DNA of 64,000 nt from Isoetes taiwanensis (lineage: Eukaryota; Streptophyta; Lycopodiopsida; Isoetales; Isoetaceae), in NCBI GenBank assembly GCA_021234155.1, contig JAJEKV010000019.1:19281359-19345358 (forward strand). The letters are read 5' to 3'. Each line of letters begins with the position of its first letter. The stretch's first letter is position 1. The position numbers and the translations under genes were made by a program. The notes under the pieces were generated by a model. That model ran no database searches and was not told where the DNA came from. It saw only the letters and a list, made by a program, of their open reading frames with translations. Positions 44,944 to 58,171 of the stretch are shown here, piece by piece.

Positions 44944-46713
44944 ATGGCTTCCAGATATTACAAAGCTCTCATATCTTTGAAATACAGCTTGCCGAATTTC
45001 CTGAGAAAGAATAGGAACTACTCTGGTTTTCAGATATACCCAGGCATAAATAATATTTCGGACTTGAAGGAGGAGCATGAGCAAGCATTTACTATTTTTG
45101 AAAATGAAAATACACAGAGAGTTTTTGTTGATATTTAAAATAAGCTAATAGAAACCTTGTATAGTCTATGCAAGCAGACATGTGCCATGCTGCAAGCTTG
45201 AATTGATCTGGCAAATGAAGAAATGATGGCAGCAGTAACAGAAACAATGTTGTTGATTCAAAACTCGGCCCAAGGATTTGTCCCTTGCATGATTATTGTC
45301 GGAATAGCCATTCCGACGAGATAGCGATGGCTTCAAGCTTGATCAGGGCCAGAGCAGAGTACTTGCAATTTGTCTCAAGGCCAGAATAAGACGTGAGATT
45401 TGGCTATAGGGCAAGAACAAATGCATGTGATTTGGCTAGGCTAGAACAGTGCATGTTAGATACAACAAATTGGGGTTTGTATTATGCCACCATGTTCCCC
45501 TTATGTGAGGCACCACTTCCAAGGGTTAAAGCAAGAATCAATATCTGCGAATGCATATATTAGATAAATCGATATTGTGGTGTATGGCTATGGTGGTGCT
45601 CTCAAATTTGCATCCATCTCATGGAAGGCTTTGTTTATCGACCTTGAAGGTGTTAGTCCCGGTGCCACTCAGGCATCGGACTATTTTCGAAAACACAATA
45701 CATGCCAAAGGCAATGGTCAAGGTCAAGCGCCAGAAGCGCACCCACGGCTCAAGAGAAACCCACGCCCATCAAAAGAAGAGGACCAGCAGACAAATGACC
45801 ACCTCGGGAATATGGGCCTTACATTAGGGGGATTTGGGGTCTCAAAATGGCCCATATCTTGGATGCCGTAATTCCACGCCATGTTTCTCGCGACCAATGA
45901 TGTTTTATGCATTTTTTTCCAAAGTCAGATAGTTGGCAAGTAGAAAGAGGAGCAGGCTTACTTGGCATCCACATGGTGAAATTTCATAGGACATGTTTGT
46001 GCATTCATTGCAACCACATTAATGGCCCGCATTTTTTCAAAAATCGTATCGCGGACCAAAATAATGGCTACTTTTCCGCCTCATCGTGCACATGCCCACA
46101 TGCACCAACCACCTTATCAAATTTTGGCACCAAGATTTCCATTGTTCACATTAGCCGCCGTGCATCCTCTCCGCTTCTTCCGCTCTTCATTTGGAATCCA
46201 AGTCTCTAATAGCGCCTCGTTTTTTTTAAGGGCGAAAGCATAGAGTTAGCAACAACGGGCAGGCGATGTGACAAGCAAATGTCGCTATATGCCATGTTTT
46301 TACTACCCAAATTTTCATTCTGAAGTTTTCCTACTTTTCAGCTCTTCCCATTCATCGTATTGCTCCCTCGCCATTCATTCTACAATTCAACGACCGTCAG
46401 TATCTCTAATTGCATCCATCATTGCTCCTAGTACTCCTACATTGCTTTCAAGTAGTTCATCACTTACAAAACAATAAAGGCATGACGGTGGAAGGATATC
46501 TATCCATAGGCTCGTGGGTGAGAATGCTATCCTTAATCTAAGGGTGACTATGGAGTTACCGCCCGAGCGACATTCATACGCAATGAATAGGTAGAACTAT
46601 AGGAGGGTTCAAAATAAATGCTATGGATAGTATATTGCAAAAAAAAGGGAAGGGGGGGGGAAGGGATTTGAAGAGGAGGATATTTGCAAAATTTGCACCC
46701 CTCAATAATACAT
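44944..46713. other. non-coding stretch with a dispersed-repeat relative
   Basis: No gene recognised. A perfect 8-bp inverted repeat GTCGGAAT/ATTCCGAC lies at 45299-45318. Bases 45805-45890 resemble the reverse complement of 49840-49925 (CATTAGG...GGATTTGGGGTCT, then AAAATGGCC, then ATTCCACG). Confidence 0.5.
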
Positions 46714-46782
46714 GGATCACACCATGCGAAAATGCATATGCACTTTGTAAATGTGTAGTGAGATTTCGCGGCCATGTGATCC
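46714..46782. repeat. inverted-repeat unit, first member of GGATCACACCATGCG family
   Basis: Left arm GGATCACACCATGCG (46714-46728); the right arm CGCGGCCATGTGATCC (46767-46782) is imperfect. Confidence 0.55.
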
Positions 46783-47478
46783 TTGCTTCTTTTTTTCTTC
46801 CCTCTTCTTGATTTATATTCACTCATTGAATCAAATATTTTCTTTGGGCTATATTTATCGGATGTCTGGGATTTGAGACTAGGGAAAAGCATTACTAGCA
46901 TCGTTATTGTCCAACATATGGACATAAGAGACATGCTTTTCCAAGATATACATTCAGGGCAATGGGCATCTAGTTTTACGTTGTAAAGTTGTGGGAGCCG
47001 GAGCTTGAAAGTCGTCCCATGACCTCTTTTGTTTAATTGTGCAAGCCTTATGAGAATGGTGTCCTTGCAATGAAGAAATGTTTGATAAGGCGGCATCCGT
47101 GGTTGTTGAAAAAATGAGTTACAAAATATTTGCTCCATTAGAGGTGTTTACTAATGCCACCCGACACAAAAGCTCCAAAGATATATTGTATAAAATGTCG
47201 CTTTCATGAGCCTTTGGATCAGTTAACTCAAAGTGTCACATATGGAAACATTGTTAGGTTTGATAAAATAACATAAAAATCTTATTTAATAAAGCTTTGG
47301 TTGTTGGTAAAGTGTTGGCTTATTGATTAAGTGTTTGTACTTTGCTTTGGGACCCTCTTTGAAAAAGTTTAGTTCATAAAACATAATATAACTTGGAATG
47401 ATACATATTTTATATGCAAATGGGAGACTATTGATGAGGGACTTGGTGTTATTATCTATTGACAACAAACAAGAAAAT
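46783..47478. other. non-coding stretch, nothing recognised
   Basis: A 196-codon minus-strand frame (47138-46548) overlaps the inverted-repeat unit and has no recognisable motif. I treat it as a chance frame. Confidence 0.45.
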
Positions 47479-48143
47479 GGATCACACCATGCGAGTTTAG
47501 TATATTCCAACCTTTTAGCTTAAACAAAATTCGCTTGGTGTGATCTTTTTGGAAAAAGATGACTTCCTATAGTAAAATTACTTTGATTATCTTTTAATAA
47601 AAGAAATATATATGTGTCTTATTTGAAGTTAAGTGTGGATATGTGACGTGCTCATTTATTGATAAAGTGTTTGCTTTTTGAAAAAGGCTAATAACTTTAT
47701 GTAAAACTAGAGTTGGTAAAGTATTTTAGATGCAAATAGGATGCTTGATGTGATCCTTCTTAAAAAAAGATATGCTCTTTGAAAAGGACTAATAACTTTA
47801 TGCACTTGGGGTGGTAAAGCATTAAATGAGAAGGGGTACTTGTGTTTAATTTTAATTTGACAACAAATAAGAAAGTGGATCACACGATGCTTAATTTAGT
47901 GTGTTCCATTTTTTTTTGCATATGTACTATTCGCTTGGTGTGATCCTTCTTGAAAATAATATGCTCTTTGAAAAAGGGATAATGACTTATGTACTTAAGA
48001 GTGGTAAAGCATTTTAGGTACAAATAGGAATGAGTACTTGTGTTTAATTTTAATTTGACAACAAAATAAGAAAGTGGATCACACCATGCGTAATTTAGTG
48101 TGCTCCTTTTTTTTGCATATGTATTATTCGCTTGGTGTGATCC
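47479..48143. repeat. array of hairpin units with GGATCACACCATGCG arms
   Basis: Three units with arms at 47479-47493/47532-47545, 47877-47890/47932-47946 and 48076-48090/48129-48143. Left arms read GGATCACAC[C/G]ATGC and right arms CGCTTGGTGTGATC(C), complementary except one or two bases, with loops of about 38-41 bp. The last two units sit in a roughly 200-bp direct repeat that also includes TGCTCTTTGAAAA and GGTAAAGCATT. This could be a MITE multiplied by tandem duplication. Confidence 0.75.
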
Positions 48144-50110
48144 ATCTTGAAAAAAAAAAAAGCTTTCAAGTAAAAGGAAAGAAAGAAATATCTTATTTAA
48201 AGTATAAAGTGTTAGTATGTAAAGTGTTGGTTTATTAAAATACTATTTGTTTACGCTAAGTTGTAAGTTCAATATTTGTGTTTCTATTTACTTTTTTACG
48301 CAAGGATCACAACGGTTAATTTCTTATATGCAATTATACAAGCGGAAGATTTCGTGATCATATGATCCTCTTTAAACAAGGATGGCTTTGACCTTCAATG
48401 TTCATAAATTTTATGAATGTTTGCATATAAGAATGTGACATATCATATTTTCTTAAAAATGGTCATCAAATGGATAACTAGTCAAAGAGTTCTCTACTAC
48501 TTAAAGAGTTTCAAGACTCATTTTTGCTATAATTTAAATAGCAATAGATTTTTAAAGGAATCTATTGTGAAAAGTAGTCAAAGACTTCTTGTATTAGAGG
48601 TATCTAAACACAAACACCATAACCTTTGTACTTCAAGAATGTATAAACCCTTCGCATTGCAAAGTATAATGTCATTTATTAGCATCTTCACGGACATTTC
48701 CCCTTCCTTATCGGAAGCAGCTCATCTCAAGGAACTGTATTCGATTCAATGCCTTCATCCTCTCCCAATCTCACAATATCCTGTAGAGGCCGAGTTACCG
48801 ATCACCACAAAATTGGACTAAACTTGAAACGCCCCGAAATGACGGTTTCTTGCCACCAACGGATCCAATGGATATAAACCGCCATCCGCCGGAGATGTCG
48901 ACACTTTTGAGCCCGCAAGGCCTTAAACACGCCGAGGTCTAAGTTCTTATTTTTAGACCTCCTTTTTTTTGCGCATTGAAGACTGGAGCATATTCGCGGA
49001 GTCAGTTGGATCCTTATCTACACATCATTTGGACCTTCCATATTGCGTGGATCGCCGCGGTGCGAAATGAAGGTGTACAATTTGTATGCCCCAAAGACAA
49101 CCCGTGTCGGTAGAGCGTAACGTCCGCATTTTAACCTCGCTTTTTGAAATTTGCAACGTGCATATGGAAATCGAAAAGTCCATTCTCATACAATCCATGC
49201 TTTTATACATTAAGCAAATTCAAATTTCGAATTGTAGGGCGGAAGTATTGGGATGAAGTAAAGATCCCGGTTAATGCCGGGTTCACATGGACGAACGCGG
49301 TAACCGACTTAAACCCCCGGAACTTAACTGAGGCAAAAAAATTCAGCCCCGTTTTGGAAAATCAGCCCTCTTAAGATCCAACTTGCGCGATGATGGCAGC
49401 AGCTGAATTTTTAATCGAAGGCCGACGACTTTAACTCGGCCGGAGGGCCTAAACTTCTCCATGTGAACCACCCATAAGGAAAGGCCGCGACAGCGGCCTC
49501 GAAATGAAAGTTCGATACAAAGCTTCAACCTACACATTCAAAATTTTGAAATGTGGAAGGCGGGAAGTTTGTATGGCCATGGCCTCTAAATGAAAATAGC
49601 TTAAGAATCGGGTGGACGCGACGCTTTGGTATCTGACAAACCAAGAGACACCGTCATAAGTTGCCGGTATGCTATAATGCAAGTGGCTTTTTAGAAGCGC
49701 CACGTGTTGCATCAGTCTGTCTGACAACCAACAGAATTAAATACATATGGCACCATGAATGCGCGATCCCCCTTATTCTGGGAGAATATTCCAAGTAAAT
49801 CTGTAATGATGAGATTTTGGTATCCTAGGTGGCATGGGAAAAAAGGAGCGGAAATATGACGTGGAATGGCTGATAGGAGGCCATTTTCAGACCCCAAATC
49901 CGCCCTAATGACATAGCGGGATTCCAGGCACTAATGGCAGCACTGCAAAGATTCCCTCAAATCAAGCATATGATCCAGGAGTTGGTAACCGAGATCACAA
50001 TGGCTCTGCCATATGTCTATTTTGGGCCCAAGGCCATTATATTATATATATCAGTAGAGTTAGATCTCAAGTTTTTAGGTGAGACTTAGTATTGTCTTGT
50101 TTCAAGTTTT
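48144..50110. other. non-coding stretch; GC-rich part 48830-49930
   Basis: 48144-48830 is A/T-rich with no motif. 48830-49930 is clearly more GC/CpG-rich with many short frames and nothing I recognise. Its end (49840-49925) is an inverted relative of 45805-45890, suggesting transposon sequence. Confidence 0.5.
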
Positions 50111-51240
50111 GTGTCGAAGCACCTCGTGAGACCTGATTCCCAATTGCAAACATTGTTCTCAACTGCAATCACGGCATCATCACACTCCTGTGCATCACAC
50201 TCCTCATTACTTCCAAATGCCAGAGAGTACTTATATTTATATTCCCTCAGGCGAGACACCCTTTGCCTTCGACCATCTTCCCCACAACACAGTATGGGCT
50301 ACACTCAGGTTTCTTTTGAACCCAACCATGTCCAAGAATTTCGGTCTTCACCCTCTTTTCAACCTCCTGTCAATGTATACAATATTGATGATCTCAAATT
50401 GAACGAGGATGGCACACAAGGGATACTGCCTAATGACCCACTATTTCTGGACCTCCTGGGTTTACTGTACCTCCGCCATTGCATTGCTCACAGCCCTCAG
50501 ATGTGCCTCACGGGCCTGCTTATTCTCATGTCCCTCCGCTTTCTACCCAGGTTTCCCTGATTCCTTCCGTCCACTGCTCACAATCTCAAACTCAGATATC
50601 CCATTTATGGGAATGCGAAAGGGAAACCTATCCTCAATCAGAGTGCTCATGTGCATATGGAAGAATTTGAAGCCCTTGCTATTTTAAATGGACAGTCTCA
50701 GCCCCAAATCAAGTTCCACATTTTCTCCACGCTCTATGAGGAGCACCATATCAGTGGCTCATGGCCAATAAAAGTCATTGGAAACAAAACTGGCAAGAAA
50801 TGAAGACGGCCTTTTTGTCACATTATGGTACCAGATGATGATCAATAACTTCTCAAGCAACTCAATGATCTTCAACAACAACCACCTGAATCGCTTTGTG
50901 ATTTTTCTTTGATCGATGCGCATATCTTGATTAGCAAGCTCAAAGAGTATCCCACGCAGAGTCAGATCTTGGTCTGGTTTCTGCAAGGACTACCTCCTGC
51001 TATTCATCTTATGACTGAATACTTGCAACCCAAGGCGCTGGACCACGCTATTGAACTGGTCAATCATTCTGTCAATGTGTTCTCCCATTGGTGTTCCCCT
51101 CACAGATCTCCCTTTAATTCCTCATGTCATGGTTCCACAAAACATGGTCCAATCTCATCATTATGTTCCACAACAAATGACGTCAAACCGGGTGTCACAT
51201 TTGTAAGTATCAAGGCCATCGGTCCAATGTTGTTAAAAAC
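50111..51240 (+). pseudogene. Ty3/Gypsy-like gag remnant
   Basis: Spread over frames: HMEEFEALAILNGQSQPQ, then NWQEMKTAFLSHYGT and QLLKQLNDLQQQPPESLCDF, the retrotransposon gag capsid pattern of a W-x(4-6)-F...Y block followed by L-x(5-6)-Q..ESL..F. The last part has LQPKALDHAIELVN and a CCHC-like knuckle CHICKYQGHRSN with the fourth ligand changed to Val. The upstream 149-codon frame (50111-50560) is Ser/Pro-rich and may be the gag N-terminus. Gag would form the capsid. No protease or RT follows, so the element is truncated. Confidence 0.55.
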
Positions 51241-51511
51241 TCGTTTTTATTTTTAAAGTACCTCTTTAAAAATCCTCCCATTTTTCAAAGGATTTTTTTA
51301 TGATTTGGTATGGTAAAAAAAAAAAAAATTGCACATTTTTGTAATCGCTTTATTGGATATATTTGCTCTTGTTAAAATACACATTTTTGCTACAAGTTAC
51401 AAGACGTAGCATGCGAACAAGTAAATCGAAGTTTATGCTTGCTATTGGAAACTATTAAATTCAAGTACAAAGGTATCATTACGAAAGTTCAGAAACACGT
51501 TATTATAGAGG
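51241..51511. other. A/T-rich spacer, nothing recognised
   Basis: No motif or repeat besides an A-run near 51318-51327. Confidence 0.5.
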
Positions 51512-51620
51512 TTAAGAGGAGGGTTAACCCTCCCTCCAGATGATTATGCAAAATAACCCTCGAGGCCGAGAGGGTTATTATTTGCATAATCATCGAGAGG
51601 GAGGGTTGACCTCCTTAATT
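51512..51620. repeat. long fold-back hairpin
   Basis: Arms of about 50 bp: left 51512-51562, right 51565-51620, almost without a loop. The core AACCCTCCCTC...GATGATTATGCAAA and its complement TTTGCATAATCATC...GAGGGAGGGTT pair well, with a few mismatches and a small indel. The strand could fold as one long stem. A fold-back MITE or a small-RNA precursor are both possible. Confidence 0.8.
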
Positions 51621-51773
51621 CCGTGTCCCGATTAACGGAACAAGAAGAAGTAATGCAAAAAAGAAAACATGAAGCTCGGAAGACTTTGTTATTTGTCTTG
51701 CTTACCGACCGCTTTTGCTCGTAACCATATCATCTAAGAGCCCAAAAGTGAAGAAGTGAAGACATGCAAGTTA

Positions 51774-51845
51774 ACCATCAAATCTGCACAAATCCGGTAG
51801 CTATGGAACCATCAAATCTGCACAAATCCGGTAGCTGTGGAGTCT
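51774..51845. repeat. 36-bp tandem duplication
   Basis: AACCATCAAATCTGCACAAA begins each of two copies, which differ at one or two bases. The flanks 51621-52252 contain no recognised gene. Confidence 0.8.
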
Positions 51846-52252
51846 TTTTCCACATTTGCATCTGTCATTCATGTACCTGCTCAGAAAATCCTTCAAGCAA
51901 GTCGAATATATCTCAATTCTAAACATCCTTGAGATGCGACTATAGAGATGTATATTGATTGCAGTTCACATACTGTGAGGCAAGTCAAGACATGCTTGTT
52001 CGATCCCATATTCTTTGCAGGAATGGTCTAGAGTGCCCAACATAGAATATTCCCCATAAACTACTGCAATCTAATGGCCTCGAAAAAAATTAGAACATGC
52101 GAAATAATAATACACCCTACAAATAATGGAATATGACAAACTGCCTATATGTAGAGACGAGACAAATAGTAAGTAGATTTCAAAGTTAGTTACAGTTTGT
52201 GTACATTCTCATATACAGCTATAGTCCCGAGATTTTGTTTGTACATGACCAC

Positions 52253-52792
52253 TTATACCGACAAATTAAGATCATGGTACTCAATGAGATTCAACATTTG
52301 CGCGATACTGTTTATACGATAATGATACTGGAGCTGGGTACCTCTGAGAGCATTGGTAAGAGGGAGGTGACCTTCTGGCGTAGAATCCGAAGCATCCCAG
52401 TAAAATTCCGTGGGGAATTTCTTGTAGGCGTCATTACGCTCATCAAGGGCTCGCGTCCACCCGACTTTTCTGAAGAAAAGGTCCCAATCTCTGTTACAGC
52501 TCTTCCAAATCCGTCTCTAGATACTACCAAATTTATCACCGCTGCAGGAACGCCAAAGAGCATCGATGGCTTTGAGATCAGATTCGGGGATGAACTGGAC
52601 CTCGAAAAAGTAGACCCATTTGCACTTGGTCACAAGGGGTCGGGCCAATGTGAGTAGTTGGCGGGTAAGGGCATCGGCAGCTTCCCATTCGCCGGATTCG
52701 AGCTTCTGGCGGAGGGCTTGGAAGCTAAGATCTGGGTCGGAATTATCGATGAGAATGCCCTCTGTGCTGCTGATGGTTGCCCCTGTTTCCAT
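52253..52792 (-). pseudogene. GUN4: GUN4-domain protein with one in-frame stop
   Basis: 180 codons in a single frame with a TAG at 52519-52517. Before it: FQALRQKLESGEWEAADALT, KWVYFFEVQFIPESDL and IDALWRSCSGDKFG. After it: RRIWKSCNRDWDLFFRKVGW, FPTEFYWDASDSTPEGHLPL and TNALRGTQL. These blocks match the porphyrin-binding GUN4 fold in order. GUN4 stimulates Mg-chelatase in chlorophyll synthesis and affects plastid-to-nucleus signalling. The TAG sits where relatives have Gln, consistent with a CAG-to-TAG change. There is no visible chloroplast transit peptide before the Met at 52792, and a few residues are missing near LTLARPLV. It is intronless here, so a retrocopy or a recently dead gene are both possible. 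Confidence 0.88.
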
Positions 52793-53390
52793 ATGCCCTC
52801 TTTGCGCTCAATCCTGCTGCCGGAGGCTTATGCTCCGCATTTGCATTGGCATTGGCATTGGCAATTTCTGGTACGCATTGCCAATTAGATGCTAGAATCA
52901 TGGTACTACAGGTTTCAGATAGAAGAAAAAGGATGCAAGAATCAACAAAATCATGCAGAAAAATGCAAAAATCGATTTGATACAGGTTGCAGAGGAAGAA
53001 ACAAAGGTAAAAATGCTAGAAATCATTACCAGAAGTGGAAAGAGAGAATAGAATATACCATGATTTTTCTTCGGATGGGAAGATCTTTTTTTCTTAAAGC
53101 CCCTATTTTTCCCCCCCGGAAATACGTGGCAAGCATCAACCCGAGTATGCTCACGGCATCTTGCCCATGAGAGTTATATATGTTAAGATACAAAGATAGC
53201 ATTGATAACCATGATACAAACCATTATCAGTTTTGAGAACCCACTATAGCATGTGGTTTTCTTCTGTCAAATAAAATCCTAACTAAATAACCACATATAC
53301 TATGTTTTTTAGATGATATGATACACTATTGAAATACTGTTTCATTTTTTGGGGGCTTTGTGTTAGAATTAAATTGATTTGTATTTGAAT

Positions 53391-53480
53391 TGAATTGAAT
53401 TGAATTGAATTGAATTGAATTGAATTGAATTGAATTGAATTGATTTGATTTTTATCGTCCGCGGAGACCAATTGGCCTAT
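53391..53480 (-). repeat. LINE 3' end with (AATTC)n tail
   Basis: On the minus strand CTATAGGCCAATTGGTCTCC is followed by GCGGACGATAAAAAT and about ten AATTC units (53440-53391). The same arrangement occurs at 46-240 and 41480-41560. No coding part is attached. The rest of 52793-53809 shows no gene; 53200-53260 recalls the 6990-7430 repeat. Confidence 0.6.
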
Positions 53481-53809
53481 AGAGAAGAAGTATAAATATT
53501 AAAAAGGCAACAAAAAACTCCAAAGAGATAAGTTGTGAAGTAAGGCAAAAGAAAGGGAAGATTTTGTCCAAAATGTAGAGGATTAAAATCTATTGTTCTA
53601 TTACTATCACTCAGAACAAAGTTGACAAGGAGAGGGATGATTTAGTTTGGTGTGTGTTAAATATAAACTTAGAAAACTTAGGAAGGACATAATATCAAAG
53701 CACAACAAAATCCACCAAGTTAAGCGAGAAAAGATTCAGTATCGAGCACTAAAAACAAAATTTAAAGTAATAACAAAGATGCATATATTGACAAAGGAAT
53801 GGTTTTATG

Positions 53810-55080
53810 TCACATGCTAACACAATTTGCAGGTGCAAAAGAGACAAGAGAGTTTCCACGATCATATAAGAACTGGTAATTTTGTTGCATGAGATTGCCA
53901 ATGATACTAACAGGCAGTCCATTAGTGGAAGCCATGGCAAGGCAAACTATGTTAGTATCTTCATCAAAAGAAGCAAAGTAATTAGATGAGGGCGGATTAA
54001 AAGTAGCTCCATTGAATTTTATGGTTAGAGATGGGAACTTATAATTCCTCTTTGAAGCCTTATTATAACAAAGGTCGAGACCAGACTCACTATTGAAGGC
54101 AAGGGGGAGGTCAATAGAAAGCCGCAAGGCAATAACCATTGAGATATACATAGAAGTTGGTAGGTAAGTAAGTGTGGTACCAGAGTCCAAAACAGTAATG
54201 CCAGGGGAACCAAAGGGGTTCCCATTGAGGAGCATGTTCTGGACATCAACAATGTAATAAGAAGGGTAGGTAGAGCTGTGGACAATAGGTGTGGATTGGA
54301 CATCAGAGCTAGTAATCACAGCGGATGCGCCGAAGAAGAGGGGGCTAGAGAAGGAAGAGTTTGTGATATCAACAAGGCAGTAAGAGAACTTGCTAGATAT
54401 GTTAGGACTAAGTTGTGAAGTGAGAGAAAGGGCGCCTTGACCGAGACCGACAATACCTTGAAAAGAATGAAGGCCATAATTTGAGTTACCATTACCAATA
54501 GCAAAGTTATAGAAACGTTGGGCAGATCCAGATGTGGTGGGCAGGGAGAGAGACTCGGTAACCAACTGCCCGGACGTCTGCCCGCTACCATAGGAATACG
54601 TATATCTACAACTAGACTGAGACCCACAAGACGATTTTTTTGAGTTTGCTACAGAGTGAAGAGTTACAAGGTACTGACTTGTATGTAGAAGATTTAGAAG
54701 GGTAGAAAAATGATGGTACCACATAAAGAACAGGGGTCAGCCTGAAACCATACAAGGTCGCTGCCCGTATCTGCAACTGCCCGGAAGGACTGCCCGGGAT
54801 TGCCCACTGTGATATCCATTGTATATCCGCCCCCAAAGGGGGAGAGGTGCGACTGGTAACTGCCCGTTGATGCCGCTGCGGCAAAAGCTTGGGCTCTGGA
54901 ACGGCTCTGATTCACTACGTACTGCACCCTGTGGTGCAGAGATGGATAGAATGCTGCCAGCGGCGAATCTGGGGCAGCCCAATGCTTGAGCTTCATTCTC
55001 AGACCGGCATCTGCCCGTATTGGTGCTGCCCATAACACCGTAGTTAAGATGCCTACCATTACCATCCGCCATAGCTCCAT
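53810..55080 (-). pseudogene. nepenthesin/CND41-like aspartyl protease, frames disrupted
   Basis: An intronless A1-family protease of about 420 codons read in three frames. Frame 1 (55080 to about 54728): signal peptide (MELWRMVMVGILTTVLWAAP), propeptide, YTMDITVGNPGQSF and the first active site ADTGSDLVWFQADPCSLC. A second frame covers YPSKSSTYKSVPCNSSLCSK. Frame 3 (about 54640-53810) covers SSCRYTYSYGSGQTSGQLV with the flap Tyr region, FQGIVGLGQGALSLTSQL, the second active site VLDSGTTLTYLP and the C-terminal IIGNLMQQNYQFLYDRGN. Both catalytic Asp residues and the Cys pattern are kept. All frame changes lie within about 110 bp, one in a 7-base A/T homopolymer at 54636-54642. It may be a recent pseudogene or contain sequence errors. 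Confidence 0.85.
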
Positions 55081-56250
55081 TCTCCTCCCCCTTATAGCCT
55101 TTCTTCCCGACCAATTTCTTAAAAGGATTCCACAGCCTTTTCAGCGGCTTGGATCTTACCACGTGTCCCCATCTCGCCCACGAACCCTGCAGTTTTTACA
55201 ACACAATGGTTTCAAATGCTTTTGTTTTTCTCTGCATGCACATGGTCCACAGACACCGAATATTAAATTTTTCCTCTTTATGCTTGTACTCTTGTATTAT
55301 TGATTCCGGATCTTTGGATCCAAGGCATGAAATATCCAAAGATCTACAATCTTGGGCCTCTAACCTAACATTTGATGGGGTCAAACGATGATGTGGCTCT
55401 ATTTTTTAGGGGCCCCTTAATCATGGAAATTGCATTAGACCTGGTCTTTTGTACAGGGATACAAGTACAAATATCCTCACTAGATTTAGAAACCATTATG
55501 GCACCTGCACAGAATCGCAAAGGAGATGCATCCTGGGGATTTGAACCTCTCAAAATCCAGAAAACACCATTCCGGATAAGATTCATGACAAATTTATAAG
55601 GGGATTCGAACCTCCTGCAAAAATAGGCAGCATCGGGCTTACAACATCAAAGTCCTGTGATTGATCAACCGTCTAGTAACACAAAAACCAAAACCTAGCT
55701 ATGACAGCAGAAACACCTTTGTATGCAGTGTAAGTTGTGCCATGTAAAACTAAATCACAGATTCACGCAATAGAAAGCAAAATAGGGCATCTGTCTTTCC
55801 ATTATTGAACTCGGAAGTTTTGTTCAAGATGTTAGAGCGACAAGGATTGTAAAGCTGGCCTTCTTCATCAAAAACATGCATCTTCTAAAACCGGCCTTCT
55901 GGACCTCGATAACAACATCCTAGCTTTCAAAAACCTGGCCAAAGCTAGTTGCTTCAAAGACTGTAAGAAAGCTCAGCTGCGAATCCACGCAAATTGGCCC
56001 ACGCCTCTCAGATCACCACCACCAAGTAGATCAATCCCTCTATACACCAAATTATCCACTACATCACTGCTCTCAAACACAATCACAACCATGTTTTTTG
56101 TCAATAACTTGATAGATTGAAAAGGATAGAGCTAAAGAAACCATAATAAACGAGCCAAACAAATATGAAATTGCAAAAATTCTAGATTATCACCAATAAA
56201 GTATCCAATCATTATACATGAAGATAAATCCTCAGCACATCTGATGGTCC
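55081..56250. other. non-coding stretch upstream of the protease
   Basis: Possible promoter side of the protease gene but no convincing TATA or motif. A minus-strand GGTTCGAATCC (55612-55602) resembles a tRNA T-arm/B box, but no cloverleaf could be built around it. Confidence 0.45.
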
Positions 56251-57617
<1,367 letters not shown>

Positions 57618-58171
57618 CTCATGGAAAAACCTAGAAAGAAATCGAGAGAATTTGGGTCTTCAAAGGAGGATCCGTCGTATAAGTAGTCCCAAGAGTTACA
57701 CTACTTGTGATAAGTTCCAAGAAAGGTAAAACGAAGGTAAGAATATGGGCGGAAGGTAAAATGGAGGGCAAGGTATCGGTGTGACCGGATCTCGCTAGTT
57801 CAAATGATGGTGACTTGATGCGAGAGAACCAGAGCAGGAATCGCCAGAAAAAGATTAAAGAAACACTTGTGCAGGAGGATGTCAGCAGCGATGATTTCGA
57901 TAGCTCCTCCTCAGCCACTGACTTAAACAGGGGAGCTCCAGTCATGGCCGATTTTGCAACAGGCTGAGGGCAGCCAGGCCGCTTCCCTGTGAATGGCGGT
58001 TTTCTTTGAACAGTACGGAGGACCCCACAATAGTTATGAATCGTGGAATTTGTTTGGGGAGCTCCAAATTCGTTTGGAAACATCCGTGCCGGAACGCATG
58101 GTAGCAAATCCAGTTAGAATTTGACTGCACACTTAGGGCAGAGTTTCGGATTTGGGGATGCATAAAACACC

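Noticed and set aside
46548..47138. 196-codon minus-strand open frame
   Set aside because: It overlaps a repeat hairpin unit, has no motif and a composition expected from A/T-rich DNA.
54620..54730. Explaining the aspartyl protease frame changes by an intron
   Set aside because: The stretch between the breaks still encodes family-conserved residues (YPSKSSTYKSVPC...LCSK), so removing it would delete the domain.
55600..55690. Possible tRNA gene or SINE (minus-strand GGTTCGAATCC)
   Set aside because: No A box at the right distance and no acceptor or anticodon stems could be paired.
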